Assembly: GCA_025618425.1 (NCBI GenBank)
Contig: CM046841.1
Location: 10,116,654 to 10,180,653 of the forward strand
Direction of reading: 5' to 3'
DNA from: Heliocidaris tuberculata
Taxonomy: Eukaryota > Echinodermata > Echinoidea > Camarodonta > Echinometridae
DNA length: 64,000 bases
Part shown: positions 48,390-59,844 of the stretch, in pieces
How the letters are laid out: the number at the start of each line of letters is the position of its first letter
Numbering within the stretch: position 1 is the stretch's first letter
The notes under the pieces: model-generated
Database searches by the model: none
What the model was told of the DNA's origin: nothing
The model's input: only the letters and a program-made list of their open reading frames with translations
Program-made: the position numbers and the translations under genes

Positions 48390-48762
48390 TTTTTTTGTTT
48401 TGTAGCATTCTTTATTGCATTCATTCAGTACAAATGAAAATCATAAAACTTCATTATTAGTTGATGTACATAACACAATTATCAGAATGTAAATAAAATT
48501 ATACAGCCTTCAGAAATACATATTATGATTAAATACATAGTACATAGTACATTCAAATTAATCATACTGAATGAATGGATACTTTTTTTTTGTTTTGTAG
48601 CATTCTTTATTGCTTTCATTCAGTACAAATAAAAATCATACAACTTCATTTTTATTTGATGTACATAACACAGTTATCAAAATGTATAGAAAATTATAGT
48701 CTTCACAAATACATGATATAATTAAATACATAGTACATACAGATTAATCATACTGAATGAAT
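48390..48762 (-). repeat. tandem duplication of the LINE 3' end
   Basis: Two copies of about 180-193 bp (TGTAGCATTCTTTATTGC, TTGATGTACATAACACA, ATTAATCATACTGAATGAAT in each) at about 90% identity by eye. Confidence 0.85.
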
Positions 48763-48784
48763 ATTGTATATCATAGCCTCCCCC

Positions 48785-48935
48785 ACCCCCCTTCCCCCAC
48801 CAACAAACACCAAACACACAAACAAGCAAAACAGACAAACAAACAAACAAAAACAAAAAACAAAAAACAAAAACAAAAACAAAAATAAAAACAAAAACAA
48901 AAACAAAAACAAAAAAAAAAAAAAAAGAAGAAAAG
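48785..48935. repeat. (CAAAAA)n / A-rich tract
   Basis: About 150 bases of CAAACAAAAACAAAA ending in A18, within the LINE 3' part. Low-complexity frames here are artefacts. Confidence 0.9.
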
Positions 48936-48948
48936 AGAAGAGGGCAGT

Positions 48949-50600
48949 CTATAGCGGCAGAGAGCGGTCAACCATATACAATCGCGAAACAGGCGGACCC
49001 CCCCCCCCCCACTCCACACCCAGTGTTACATTCAAATGTTCCCATTTTTTATAATGACGTGTCAATGTATTTCGTTCAGTAGCAATCCTTCTTTCTTCTT
49101 GTTTACTTCTAAGTAATTTTCCTCTTATTTCTTCGATACTTGGAGGTTTCCTTTTCTCTCTACTAAAAAATAACAAATATTTAATTAATAAAACAACGTG
49201 ATTAATTATTTGACTATCTTCGGTTATTTCATCTAATCCAATGAGAACTTCCTTCCAACTCATTTCTTTAAGAATCGGAAGATCCAGAATGTTACTACAA
49301 TCTTCCCATAATTTTCTTACCAAATCACATTCAAAGAATATGTGCATATATGTTTCCTCATCTTTTTCACAAAATGAACATTTATCACTTGATATGAATT
49401 GAAACCTGTACAGATGATGATTAACATAAATAATATTATAGAGCAGTTTAAACTGGAATTCTCTTAGTTTATTATCTAATGTGCTTATTCTGGGGCGAAG
49501 AAATACCTTTTCAATTTCTTTAACCGACATATTGTATGAGGATTGTAACTTATGAAAACAAACAGGAATGTCGGCCATTTTTTGTATGCAAGCCCTGTAT
49601 AATTGTTTTGAACAAACTGATTCAAATTGGAAAGTTTTCTTTGAAAACATAAACTCTATCTTTAAACCATCAAATGAAGTGTGCTTGTTTGTGAAATCTA
49701 TTTTCCATTCCTCAGGTGTATCTCTATAAATTTCTTTAATCATTGATATTTCCTCTTCATCTAATCCCATACATCTGAAATAAGTGTCTGACTTCAATTT
49801 TCCTTCTTCATCTATAATATGGTACAATTTGTATATGTTTTTTAAGAAAAGATTTTCATTAAAATATGTTTTTCCTTTCTTATGAATATACCTATTGTTG
49901 AAAAAAATTTCATTTCTGTTAGTTGTATCTTTTTTAATAAACCCGTTCATATCGAACCAAATTTTTAACAATTCCTGGTAGTATTTTGGTAATTGTATGT
50001 TGATCATGTCAGGAAAATAATTACAATAAAAAATTAGATTTCCTCCTAATGATCTCATTAGAAATTTGAAATACTTTTTCCATTTCACTTTCTGGTCTCC
50101 AGTTACAAGTCTTTTGATCCACATCATCTTTTGTACCTTCACAAAAAGTCTAAAGTTAAGCATTTTCAATCCTCCTTGCTTGTAATCAAGATACAGAGTG
50201 CTTCTTTTTATCTTGTCCTTACCTCGCCATAGAAAATTAAAACAAATCTCATCAATTTCTTTGAAAACCCATTCAGGCACCGGAGTCAAAGAGCTTACAT
50301 AAATCAGTTTTGAATACGCATATGTTTTCAACAAGTGAATTTTTCCAATCAAAGTGAGATCCCTTTGTTTCCACCAATTTAACAATTTCTTTATTTTGCT
50401 CAAAATTTCTTTATAATTCATCTCCTCAGCAACATCAGGATCTAATGAAAAATAAATACCCAGTATTTTTACAATGTTTACCTCCTTTCCAAAAGGATAA
50501 AAAGTTGCAGAGCCAACAGAGGACCCCAAGGGCAAAATAAATGTTTTATTTCCATTAATCTTGAGTCCAGATATTTTTCTAAAACTTTCCAGAATCGTTG
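48949..50600 (-). pseudogene. LINE ORF2 C-terminal fragment (RT thumb, zinc-knuckle zf-RVT region)
   Basis: Open for about 550 codons on the minus strand, but lacking the endonuclease and the catalytic RT blocks. It opens with ILESFRKISGLKINGNKT, the segment following the YxDD box in L1/Tx1-like RTs. It continues with GKIHLLKTYAYSKLIYV, NFLWRGK and GGLKMLNF, typical of the thumb/connection region. It then has CSFC-x8-TYMHIFFEC (near residues 413-430), the zf-RVT CCHC-like motif. The reading frame is intact, so insertion was probably not ancient. The first few residues (MPISGT) come from flanking DNA. The final 25 residues cross into the C/A-rich tract at 48950-49020. L1/Tx1-like clade by pattern; not searched. 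Confidence 0.85.
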
Positions 50601-50693
50601 TCCCCGATATCGGCATCGGGAGCTGATATCGGCTGATATCGGCTATATGCGATAGGTCCCTCCAGTATACTTAATAGCAGGCTACGCTATTCT

Positions 50694-53600
50694 AGTTTAG
50701 CAGATTGATGCTGAAAATCAAAGGAATTGTGCACTTTTTCATAAAAGCATGAAATTTGGCATGTAGGTAGAGATTTTTATGCTTCATAATTCTGGATATG
50801 GGGCCACCTAAAAATTTTGCTCTGTGGCCCGTTGTGCCCATTACAAAAAATGGCTATCTCAGGATATTTTTCCTTCATAATTAATTTAATCCTATTTAGT
50901 TCCGATATACTAAATATTGTGTAGAATTTCCGGGCCTCAAAATTCAGATGAGTGCTTTAGATACCCATTTTTTCAAATAAACGACTATCCCATATTTCAA
51001 AATGTTACAAAGTCACTGATCTGCTAAATATAAAAGTAAAATGCTTCTAATCATGATCATTCGGACATTATGTCTTTGAAATTAACAAGATATATAGTGC
51101 AGGTGTCCATTATGACCAAAAAGGCCCACGAAAGCCCAAATCAATCTTTGTGCAAAATAAGAGTTTTTTAGTCTTTGGTTTGATTATTTTTGTGTTCATG
51201 GTAGACAGCAATTTTGAAATCAAGGTCCTATGAAAAGCCCACTTTAGGTCCATCGAAGGCCCATTGAAGACAATTCTTTTTTTTTTTGTAATTTGATTTA
51301 TTCTCTCAGAAGAAGGTGGCTAAGTTAAAAATGGCTGCTGAAGTGTTAAAATAATTATGCCTACTTGCCTATAACTTTGAGTTGTAGCTTTCTATTGGCA
51401 AAGCGGGTAAGCATCCGGCTGGTCAAGTTGTGGAGGTAGTTGTGGAGATAGTCACTGGGAATGTCTGTCTATGCCTTCTGAAGATAAAGTATTGTCTTCA
51501 AGCAGGACAATGACCGCAATCATTATTTAAGGTTTTGCTAAAACTACCTGGAGAAAAAAGAAGAGAAAAGATCCAGAAAATCATGGTTTGGTCACCCCGA
51601 TAGAGCTAATATGGGAAGAGTTGGACAGGAAAGTCTGATAAAACTACCTAACCAGTAACTTCATCTTCTGAAGGCATTGAAATACATTTCTAGTGACTAC
51701 CTCCACAAGTTTGTCTTCCAGCAGAAAAATGACCCTAAACATTCTTCAAGGCAAAGTAAATCTACCTTTTGAAAACAGAAAAGAAAGGGGTCCTGAAAAT
51801 CCTGCTATGGGAAGAGTTCGACAGGAAGGTCCGAGAAAAATGCCCAACAAGTGAGCCTCATACGTTGGAAATTCTTCAGAAGGCAGGGAAAGACATTTCC
51901 AGTGACTTCCTTCACAACTACTTCCCCAATTTGATAGCTGGATGCCCAGGATGTGCCTCGATGTTGTCGCTACCAGGGGCGATTTCTCTGATGAGAAGTC
52001 TTTATTATTCGAAACGTGATTAAATAAAACTTTGAAAAATAAATAAATGTGCATCTCATGCAAGCTATTATTAATTCAAGCATTATTTTCCTTGAAGAAG
52101 TAACACAAATGCAATGAATAAACAATAAAAGATGATTTTCCATAAGAAAAAAAAACAACAAAAAAGAAAAAAAGAAAAAAAAGAAGCATTGTGGTGATCC
52201 CCAAATATCGATGTGTTTATTAGATGAAAATATTAGTTTTCTGCATGAGTAAAGGATTAATTAATGTATATTAGTCAATAGATTTTTAATATTCATCAGT
52301 ACAAACAAGGGTCAGATTTTGTAGAAAGCCGAAAAGGCAAAAATGCTTGCACAACTGACCATACCAATGACCTCATATTTTCCACTAGCAATGATATTTG
52401 GGGGAATAGGTTGCCCTTTTAACGCATGACTGCCTCCTGAATCGCTTTTCATATTTTAAAGTTTTGCCAACTTAAAGGCTGATGTCTACCCTTCAGTTTG
52501 AAACCAAATTGTTACAGTGCCAAAAATCTGATGATAAATGAAATATGGGTGATTGTGAAAAATCAGTTCTGAATACAGGTGTACCCAAACTTTTGGAGGG
52601 CAGTGTATATCATATAATGCTGAATAATTTGGAATAGTTGGGCATTTCATTTCCAAATTGCCATCAAATGGGAAAATACTGCATAGGTGTTAAAATGTAA
52701 TTCGCTTGTGATAGATTTGCATTTTGGATCAATAGTGAAAAATAGTTTATACGCTGAAGATTATCATCTTTTAGTAGTTGCTGTGTAAACATACAGTCAT
52801 TTATTGGCATCTTTTCAAATATGGCCGTGCATGTGAAAAACAAAGTTTTATATATTTAGATGTTTTGCATCTGATTGTAGTGTATTTTGGCATGATAACA
52901 TTATTTGCAAAAGATAAGATTTTTATGCTTCATTGGGACATTAATGTATTTTTTCATGTAAAGCTCTACAATGAGAAGACAAACATGTTTTAAACGTTAG
53001 AGTATTAATAGAATGATATTTGTAAAGACATTTCCAGCACACCGGCACTATAAACTAAAGTCCACACTTTTATACCCTGAGCTTCCAGACACAGAGTAAA
53101 CTTTAAAATGCAAATAGTCATAATTTTAATCACACTGGCACACAGGCAATACTATACTGCCTGTAAAAGCGAAATTCAAGAGATATCTGCATGTAGGACT
53201 ATTTTAACTCTTCGGCGGCCATTTTGAATTTGTTCAGGAATAATTCAAATTTAAAAAGAAATGTCTTCAATTGGCCATGCATCGATGGGCCCATGTGACT
53301 GCTGTGATTTCAAAATTGTTGTCTAGCATAAAAAATTGAAACCGAAAAACTGACAAAATCCTATTTTGCACATTTCGTGGGCCTTTTTGGTCATAATGGG
53401 CACCTGTACCACATATCTTGTTAATTTCAAGGACATAATGTCTGACTGATCACAATTAGAAGCATTTTACTTATATTCGACAAATCAGTGACTTTGTAAC
53501 ATTTTGATATATGGGATGGCCCGTTATTTAAAAATGGGCACCTAAAGCAACTGTCTGAATTTTTGAGGCTCCGAAATCCTAATTAATACTTAATATATCA

Positions 53601-53798
53601 AAACTAGATATAATCAATGCAATTATGAAGGAAAAATACCTGAGAGAGCCATTTTTTTTTAAAATGGGCACAACGGGCCCCAGGGCTCAAATTTTAGGTG
53701 GCCCCATATCCAGAATTATTCAGCATCACAGACCTACATACCAAATTTCATGCTTTTATGAAAAAGTACACAATTATTTCACCAAATAATCTGTTTGA
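50694..53798. mobile_element. 3.1-kb long-inverted-repeat element with 7-bp target duplication
   Basis: Flanked by CTATTCT on both sides (50687-50693 and 53799-53805). Left arm about 50700-51305 and right arm about 53222-53790 are inverted copies. For example, TTTTTCATAAAAGCATGAAA at 50737 pairs with TTTCATGCTTTTATGAAAAA near 53746, and AAAAGGCCCACGAAA with TTTCGTGGGCCTTTT. A related empty site reading GGCTACGCTATTGTTAGAGA is seen at 60338-60357. The centre holds a Tc1-like relic. Confidence 0.82.
51380..52608 (+). pseudogene. degenerate Tc1/mariner-type transposase relic
   Basis: Two partial, tandem copies of a Tc1-like transposase 3' part. Copy 1 (51497-51637) has QDND and PIELIWEELDRKV (51597-51635), matching the family's FQQDNDPKH and NPIExLWxxLDR motifs that carry the last catalytic acids. 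Copy 2 (about 51710-52020) has QQKNDPKHSSR, WEEFDRKVREKCPTSE and LEILQKAGKDISSDFLHN. Frames are broken by stops and indels. The right end AGTTTGGGTACACCTG (inverse of GTGTACCCAAACTTTTGGAG at 52580) and GGGCAGTGTA look like a Tc1 terminal repeat ending in TA near 52608. No intact left end seen. Confidence 0.75.
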
Positions 53799-53884
53799 CT
53801 ATTCTTAGAGATTAAATGTAGATTGATACCGATTTGTTATTAATGCTCAATTCGGATTTTTGTTGCTGTTGTTGAGAGAGTGAC

Positions 53885-53941
<57 letters not shown>

Positions 53942-54097
53942 AGAGAGAGAGGGGCAGAAAGAGAGTGATAAAGAGATATACAAATAATATTTATATAAGC
54001 TGTAAATAGAAATAAGAGCCGGACAGAGAGGGGGGGGGGGGGGGGAGGGAGGTGGTTACGAAAGAAAGAGACTGAAGAAAGAGAAAAAGGGAGAGAG

Positions 54098-54143
<46 letters not shown>

Positions 54144-54175
54144 ATAGAGAGGGGTATGAGGGGGGGGGGGAGGGG
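53885..54175. repeat. (GT)n/(GA)n tract, duplicon copy B
   Basis: GTGTGT then GAGAGA with a G15 run. Preceded by TTGTTGCTGTTGTTGAGAGA, which also precedes the tract at 60433 (TTGTTGCTGTTTTTGTTAAG). Confidence 0.85.
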
Positions 54176-54739
54176 AATAAGCTTTGAGTCATATACCGGC
54201 AAAATATTACTAAAAAGGTAAAATAATACGAAATATAACGACAGTCACAGATCACATGTAAATGATGTATATACTAATACTACACCAAGATTCAGATTTA
54301 TTCACCGTTTTCAATCATGTAAACATATACTGTAGTGCATAACATAAAATAAATACAATAACACTAATGATAACTTCTTTTCAGAGATCTGGGTACATAA
54401 TTAAATATCAATAAGTAAAATATATGTACACAGATACTGACCTAAGTGATATTTTTTTGGAAAACAGTAGGACATGTTTAAAAACAAAGCTTGTATATTA
54501 CATGTGCAGAAACTTAAATAACTTAATCAAGATTTGGTCATTCATTAATATCTATTTCAACAAAATATCATTGAATTTCGTCGGTGTATTTTTTTGAAGG
54601 CGGTATATAAGATTAAAACAATAAACAAAATTGGTATAGAAAAAATAAAGACACCACGATAAACCTAATTAGCTATATTCAATCCAATAATATCATCGTT
54701 AATATTATCATTTATTCAAGTATCAAGGGTCATGTGTTT

Positions 54740-55570
54740 GGAGTCATATGCAACTCCCATTCGGGACGGACACTTCCGCGAACCAGCCGGCACCCCCCCC
54801 CCCCCCAAGACTGGGCCTATGATACGCCACTGGTTATGATATTAAATGTAAAATAATGTCATGAATATGTCATGTACAATGTACACATCTCTTCAAATGA
54901 ATGTCTTCATCCGAAAAAATGAGTACAATCACTAAGTCCATCAAAACAGTTTCTTAATTGTCAAAAGAAAACTGCAAATTGCTAGATAAGTATAAAAGAA
55001 AAAGAGATTTCGTTTTCATGGAATGATTTATTTGATTCACGAACGTGCATTATTTAATACATGAAGATAAAAATATTCTGTATCTCGAACATACTAGGTT
55101 TATCTCGAACTTGTGTACATATGCGCTTTTGAATTATCGTGAAGGGTCACCTGAACAAAGGAGAAAAATTTCTCATGTAGAATTCACGATATAATGAAGC
55201 AGGGGCATCGCCACAGTTTTTGGTAGGAGGGGGCGTTGCACACGAGAAAGCAAAAAACAACAACAAAATAAAAAAAAATCTTAGATTTTCCTGTGCCGTT
55301 AGCTGTCTCCTAAATCTATGACAAAAGAAACAAGACAAAAAGAAACAAACAAGACAAAAAGAAACTACAAAAACAAATAAATAAGTAAATGAAATGAGAT
55401 CCCCATATTTTCCGAGAATGTTCGTCAAATCGTTGGGGATGAGGTCGTTCTCTGACCCCTCACGCCGCCCTTGTTGTAAAGTCTAGCTCATACCTTCATT
55501 ATCTAGCTGACATCCTTGGCGGTGAGATCTCTGTCAGTGTCTGTCCGAATATTTCTGTAAGTAACGGATT
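54740..55570 (+). repeat. segmental duplication, block B1 (paired with 37130-37950)
   Basis: Same landmarks and order as 37130-37950 (TATGATACGCCACTGGTT, GGGTCACCTGAACAAAGGAG, TTCTCATGTAGAATTCACGA, then the 50-nt candidate exon). Further matches continue to 55910-56640 (with 41300-41940) and to the lectin genes. Confidence 0.75.
55507..55556 (+). other. candidate 5' non-coding exon of lectin gene 2
   Basis: 50 nt, acceptor CATACCTTCATTATCTAG, donor TTCTGTAAGTA. Counterpart of 37893-37943. Would splice to 57311. Confidence 0.35.
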
Positions 55571-57337
55571 GTAGTTAAAATCTAGTAACTCAAACTCAAA
55601 CAAAACAAAACACGGGAATACCGTCAATAAACATTGTCTGAAGCCCGGCTCAGATGGGGCGTCATTTATTTTGCTGACGTTAGCAACGCGTCAGTGACTG
55701 GTACCATCTTTTGCGCGTCATGAAAGAGTGATATCGTTTAAAAAGTGATTGCAAAATTAACAGTGCAAAGAATACTTTAAATAATTGACGTATGGATTAA
55801 TTGACTGCACCGACCCTATTAGCGCAGGTAATGACGCAATCGAAATGACGCCTCGTGTGACCTGGGCCTTAGAAACCATCTCGTTATAAATAATAGTTGA
55901 TGATGTTTAGTCCTGTCTCAAGGAGGACGTTCAAAAGGTATGCCCAAGTATCAGATTGGAATTATTTTCCCCTTCGCTGATTTTATTTCTCGATGCGGTA
56001 AGCTCTGAGGTACGAACATTAAAGGTAGCAGATAGTTTTGGGAGGCCCTCAAAACTTTTCGTGAGATTTCTTTGATTTTACTTAATAAAAAGCCGGGTAC
56101 TAACATAACTAAGATGCTGTGAAGTTTTTTCCTCCTCAAGTGAAATATTTACTGAATGAGAGGTGAAAAGTAATAAAAATCCCTGGCCCAAAAAAGAGGG
56201 GATGTAAATTCAAACAACGGCCACACACACTACTCACATTAGGATTGCTGTGTGTATAGAATACGCTACACATAGTGCGAAGCGCTGGGTTTATTGTGCG
56301 GGGAACCTTCGGGTGGATATGGTCTTAGCGTGAGGCAGTGAAAAGCCGTTACCAAGCGTTTCATACAGATATTTACACTAAAATTTGTTCGAAATCGTGA
56401 ATGATAATCTCGTACATGTGTCTTATGATAAAAGGAGAGTAGTATGTGACTATGTTAGATAAGTTTCTTGCCAGTATGATTTTTGCTATCGAGACTGTCT
56501 ATGAGCTTTAAAATAATATAAATGTTCGGAACATTTATATTATTTTAAGACAATAAATCCTACTGCTGTGCCTTACATCATAAATTATTTTTAAACATGA
56601 AAGTGACACATAGCAGTGGCGTAGAATGGGGCCAGGCAGTAAGGGAAAATCAGCATTATATGAGGGGGGGGGGGGGGAGCACTTCCGGTCTTGCAATGTG
56701 GATGAAATGCACATTAACAGGGCAAGTACTGATGATGGGAGAAGGTTCTAAGTATTTTTTTCACGTTTCTTCCCGCTTTCCCTCTCTTTCTCTTTGTATC
56801 TTTCTCCTTTTTCTCTCCCTTTTCTTCGCCATCCGATGAGGGGGGGGGGGGGGGGCACGTGCTCCTACTACGCTACTGACACTCATATTATCATGATTAT
56901 ATCAAAGTGCACCAAACACCAAAATACATTTGGCTCTTTATATTAGGGGTGTCGCTATACCATAATATGAGCTTCGAATTTTTATTCTATAAAGAAATAT
57001 TTATAAAAGTTTATAAATTAACAATACAGCAACCTGTGAGTAGCCTAGTCGACGTACCCGTACGCGGAACGCGGAACCATAGTCGAAGTTGGGTTCCGTG
57101 CGAGGGTTTAAAAAAAAAATCCTTTTATTTTCGTCATATTTCTTAATCGTTAACCAACAGAAAGTCAGGTAAAGTGTTTTGCGGTGATTGTTACACTTTA
57201 AAGTCCACTTTCTAGTCGACACTTTTCTAATCGTTCAATATTTTTTCATTTTTTCTCATCATTTTATTCATAACAAACATGATGAAGAGTATCTTCTACC
57301 TGTTCAACAGGTGGAACAATTATCAAAGAGCGTTAAA

Positions 57338-57626
57338 ATGGCGTCCATGGTGCTGAAAATCCCCTGCGTGATGCTTCTTATGGCTTGCATCATTTTGCAG
57401 TCTGAATGCCAGCTGTGTAAGAAGGCCTGCCCCGAGCAATGGATGCTACTTGGCGACTATTGCTACCGTTTCTTCGGCCAACCGAAGACATGGCACGACG
57501 CAAAGGACCTGTGTGATAACCTTAATTGAAGGAGAATTACCCAGTATCCACAGTCAGGAGGAAAACGAGATCATCTACTCCATGTGGAAATCACTTGTCA
57601 ATTATCCAAGTACTACCATAAACTCG
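57338..57626 (+). pseudogene. C-type lectin gene 2, exon 1 (frameshifted)
   Basis: Paralogue of lectin gene 1 exon 1 (14 kb upstream). ATG 57338 (AAAATGG) opens a signal peptide (VMLLMACIILQSECQ) and the CTLD start CPEQWMLLGDYCYRFF. Between the codons for CDxL and EGELPSIHS it has ten bases where gene 1 has six, so the frame reaches TGA at 57527-57529 after 63 codons. The downstream part (GELPSIHSQEENE.. to donor AACTCGGTGAGT) is well kept in the shifted frame. Either a recent pseudogene, a segregating null allele, or an assembly error. The exon probably starts at 57311 after GTTCAACAG. Confidence 0.8.
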
Positions 57627-57900
57627 GTGAGTAGGGGAAGACAGGGCGGCGTTAGGGGGGGGGGGGGGTTAGGCAATTTCCCTCGTATGCCCCCATAGAA
57701 ATGATCTTTAAAAGACCATTTTAGCTTGTAAGAGATTTTTGATACCTGAGCCCCCTTGAAAGAAAGCTCTTTAGCGATTTTTTTGCCAAACATGCTCCCA
57801 CAGAATGTGCCATTCAAACATAAAAAGGGGACATTTTGTGCTTGTTAGAGACGTTTTAGACCTGTTCCCCTAGAAATAAAAATTTCATGATGATTAATTT

Positions 57901-57949
57901 TATAATAATAATAATAATAATAATAATGATAATAATAATAATAATAATA

Positions 57950-57996
<47 letters not shown>

Positions 57997-57997
57997 T
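57901..57997. repeat. (AAT)n microsatellite
   Basis: Nearly pure AAT/ATA triplets, forming the 3' tail of the minus-strand SINE beside it. Confidence 0.95.
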
Positions 57998-58215
57998 TTG
58001 TTTACCCAGGGAAGCCTCATCAGCTTCATTGCTGTTCTTCCTGAGGGCCCTGCAATCATTATTACCCCAGCAATTGCTATTCACACCTGGGTGGAGAGGG
58101 ACAAATGTGGGTAAAACATCTTGTCCAAGGATGTAAGCACCCAGCGAGGATTAGACCTAGGACCTCTCGTATGAGAGTCAAGAGCCTTCACCATTATACC
58201 ACAGTGCTCCCACTA
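57901..58215 (-). mobile_element. tRNA-derived SINE, copy 3, in the lectin 2 intron
   Basis: On the minus strand: GTGGTATAATGGTGAAGG (A-box region) and GTCTAATCCTCGCTGGG (B-box region) head, then a body with CACCTGGGTGT... and CCTCAGGAAGAACAGCAATG, ending in the (ATT)n tail. Gene 1's intron lacks it, so it post-dates the duplication. Confidence 0.75.
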
Positions 58216-58560
58216 TAATTCATATGGATCACAGATGACCTTTCGTATTATATTAAACCTGATAAAGATAAAAATAATTGACTGTCTCCAATGCTCTTCA
58301 CATGGAATTGTCTTTCAAACGAAATGGCATTATTAAAAAAATTACAACATAATGCATGCAAATTGAATTTAGTGTAATAGATATGCGGAATTAAAGGCTA
58401 CATAGAAGGAAATGGTTATACAAAATGAATATTGTGAGTTTATCATAACAGAGCGTTGAATCACTGGCGATTGCACTAATTGATTAATATAGGTAATAAC
58501 ACCATCGAAATGGAGCGTCGTGTGCAACGGGCAATAAACTCATCCTCTCTATATCGACAG

Positions 58561-58791
58561 GCATACTGGATTGGCCTGCATGACACCTACCAGGAAAACA
58601 GTTTTACGTGGTCGGACGACACCGATGTTGATTACCTAAACTGGATGTCTGGCCAGCCGGATAACCATCAGGGCGGAGAGGACTGCGTCCAGGTTCGCAA
58701 CGCGGGCGTAGACGACTACAAGAAACAGCGGTGGAATGATAAGCCATGCGACCACACCCAAACCTTCTTTTGCCGCAAGCTTCCAAACTAA
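58561..58791 (+). CDS. C-type lectin gene 2, exon 2 (intact frame)
   Basis: 76 codons plus TAA, acceptor ATCGACAG, phase 0. Keeps WIGL, GQPDN (QPD, galactose-type) and WND, with CxxC positions for the second disulfide (EDC and KPC). The extra Cys of gene 1 (CVCV) is Val-Gln-Val here. Exon 2 has no damage, so loss of function, if real, comes from the exon 1 shift alone and is probably young. An upstream in-frame extension to 58480 is intronic. Confidence 0.85.
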   Translation, partial: AYWIGLHDTYQENSFTWSDDTDVDYLNWMSGQPDNHQGGEDCVQVRNAGVDDYKKQRWNDKPCDHTQTFFCRKLPN

Positions 58792-58799
58792 ACGTAGAT

Positions 58800-59840
58800 T
58801 ATTAGCGTAGCTAAAAGCTCGAGCTGGTGGGGGTTGGAGGGGGGGGGGGGGGGGGGAGGGGTGCAATTGCCCATAATTATTTAGGGAGTTTTATCGGTAG
58901 GAAAGGATATAGGATCAACAAAATTACTTAATCATGTCGACAAAACTTCGTGCATTACCAACAAAAATAGTACAAGAATTAATAGCATTGTAACAATGTG
59001 AAAGAGTTACTTAACTTGCTCGATCCGCTCGCTCGAACAAACTGTAATCTACTAGCAGTCTAAGGAATCTCTTTCTCCTTCTGCATGAATTCTTTTGATA
59101 GAGTTAAAAACAGAATTATTCATATTTTACCGGCAAAAAGTCTTATCTAGACATTAATGTCTATTAACGTCTCACTTGTAAAGACGAACGCTGATATGAA
59201 ATAAGAACCGTTCGTGAGTCACAGCAACAGAATATACTGGAATAACCGCCATCACTCGCAGTTGGAATCTTGAGGCTCCAATCCCAAAGACTGTAAACAC
59301 ATTATTATCATAATACAGAGAAAGAAACATCAGCACGAGATAACAGTAATCCTTCTCTTAAAAAGAGGAAGAAAAGACGAGAAAAACGTTGGTCCTATAC
59401 CCATAATGGCAAGAATTATGAAAAATAGATGTATAACGCTGGGGGAAAACGGAGTGCCAGAATTCTCGTCCTCAACATACAGAGCTATATACATGTATAG
59501 CCACAATTTGCTTGGATTCTCTCCCAAAATGTTCTCGCTCTTGGAGTATGATTAAAAAATTATTCCCAATAATGACAATGGGAATCATTTTTGTACAGCG
59601 CCATCTTAAGGTCATTCCTAACTTAAGATTATTATTTGCGATTAGTTGCATTTCATTTTTAATTTTAACTAACAACTCGTTTGGGGAAAAATAAGCGCAT
59701 TTTTTAATTTCAACTATTACATTTGACTTGCAAATATACATTCTAAGCTTCTACAAGGGGGAATGGTGCATGATGGGAAAATAAAGTGCACAGATGTTTT
59801 CCAAATCCTGTTAAAAGATGGCGCAATTTAGGAGGTTCCA
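58800..59840. other. 3' flank of lectin gene 2 (duplicated)
   Basis: Shares GATTATTAGCGTAGC, GAATCACAGCAACAGAA-type (GAGTCACAGCAACAGAAT here) and CTCGCTCTTGGAGTATGATTA with 45500-47730 downstream of gene 1. No ORF recognised. Confidence 0.6.
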
Positions 59841-59844
59841 GAGT

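Larger units (their letters stand above)
48386..50600 (-). mobile_element. 5'-truncated LINE
   Basis: Minus-strand non-LTR retrotransposon. The 3' end lies at 48386-48762, where two direct copies (48390-48582 and 48583-48762) each end (reading minus) in CTACAAAACAAAAAAA, an A-rich tail. The coding part is described separately. The 5' break is near 50600, just after the reverse-transcriptase active-site region would have been; plus-strand sequence beyond it (GATATCGGC iterations) is unrelated. Confidence 0.8.

Noticed and set aside
48771..49019. 82-codon Phe/Cys-rich minus frame
   Set aside because: Translation of the (CAAAAA)n tract.
51769..52023. 84-codon frame as an intact gene
   Set aside because: It is the C-terminal piece of a broken Tc1-like transposase, with upstream parts out of frame.
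53812..54255. 147-codon minus-strand Ser/Leu-rich frame (also at 60359-60810 and 36624-36959)
   Set aside because: Translations of GA/CT microsatellites.
57845..58114. Poly-Tyr and poly-Ile frames
   Set aside because: Products of the (AAT)n tail of a SINE.
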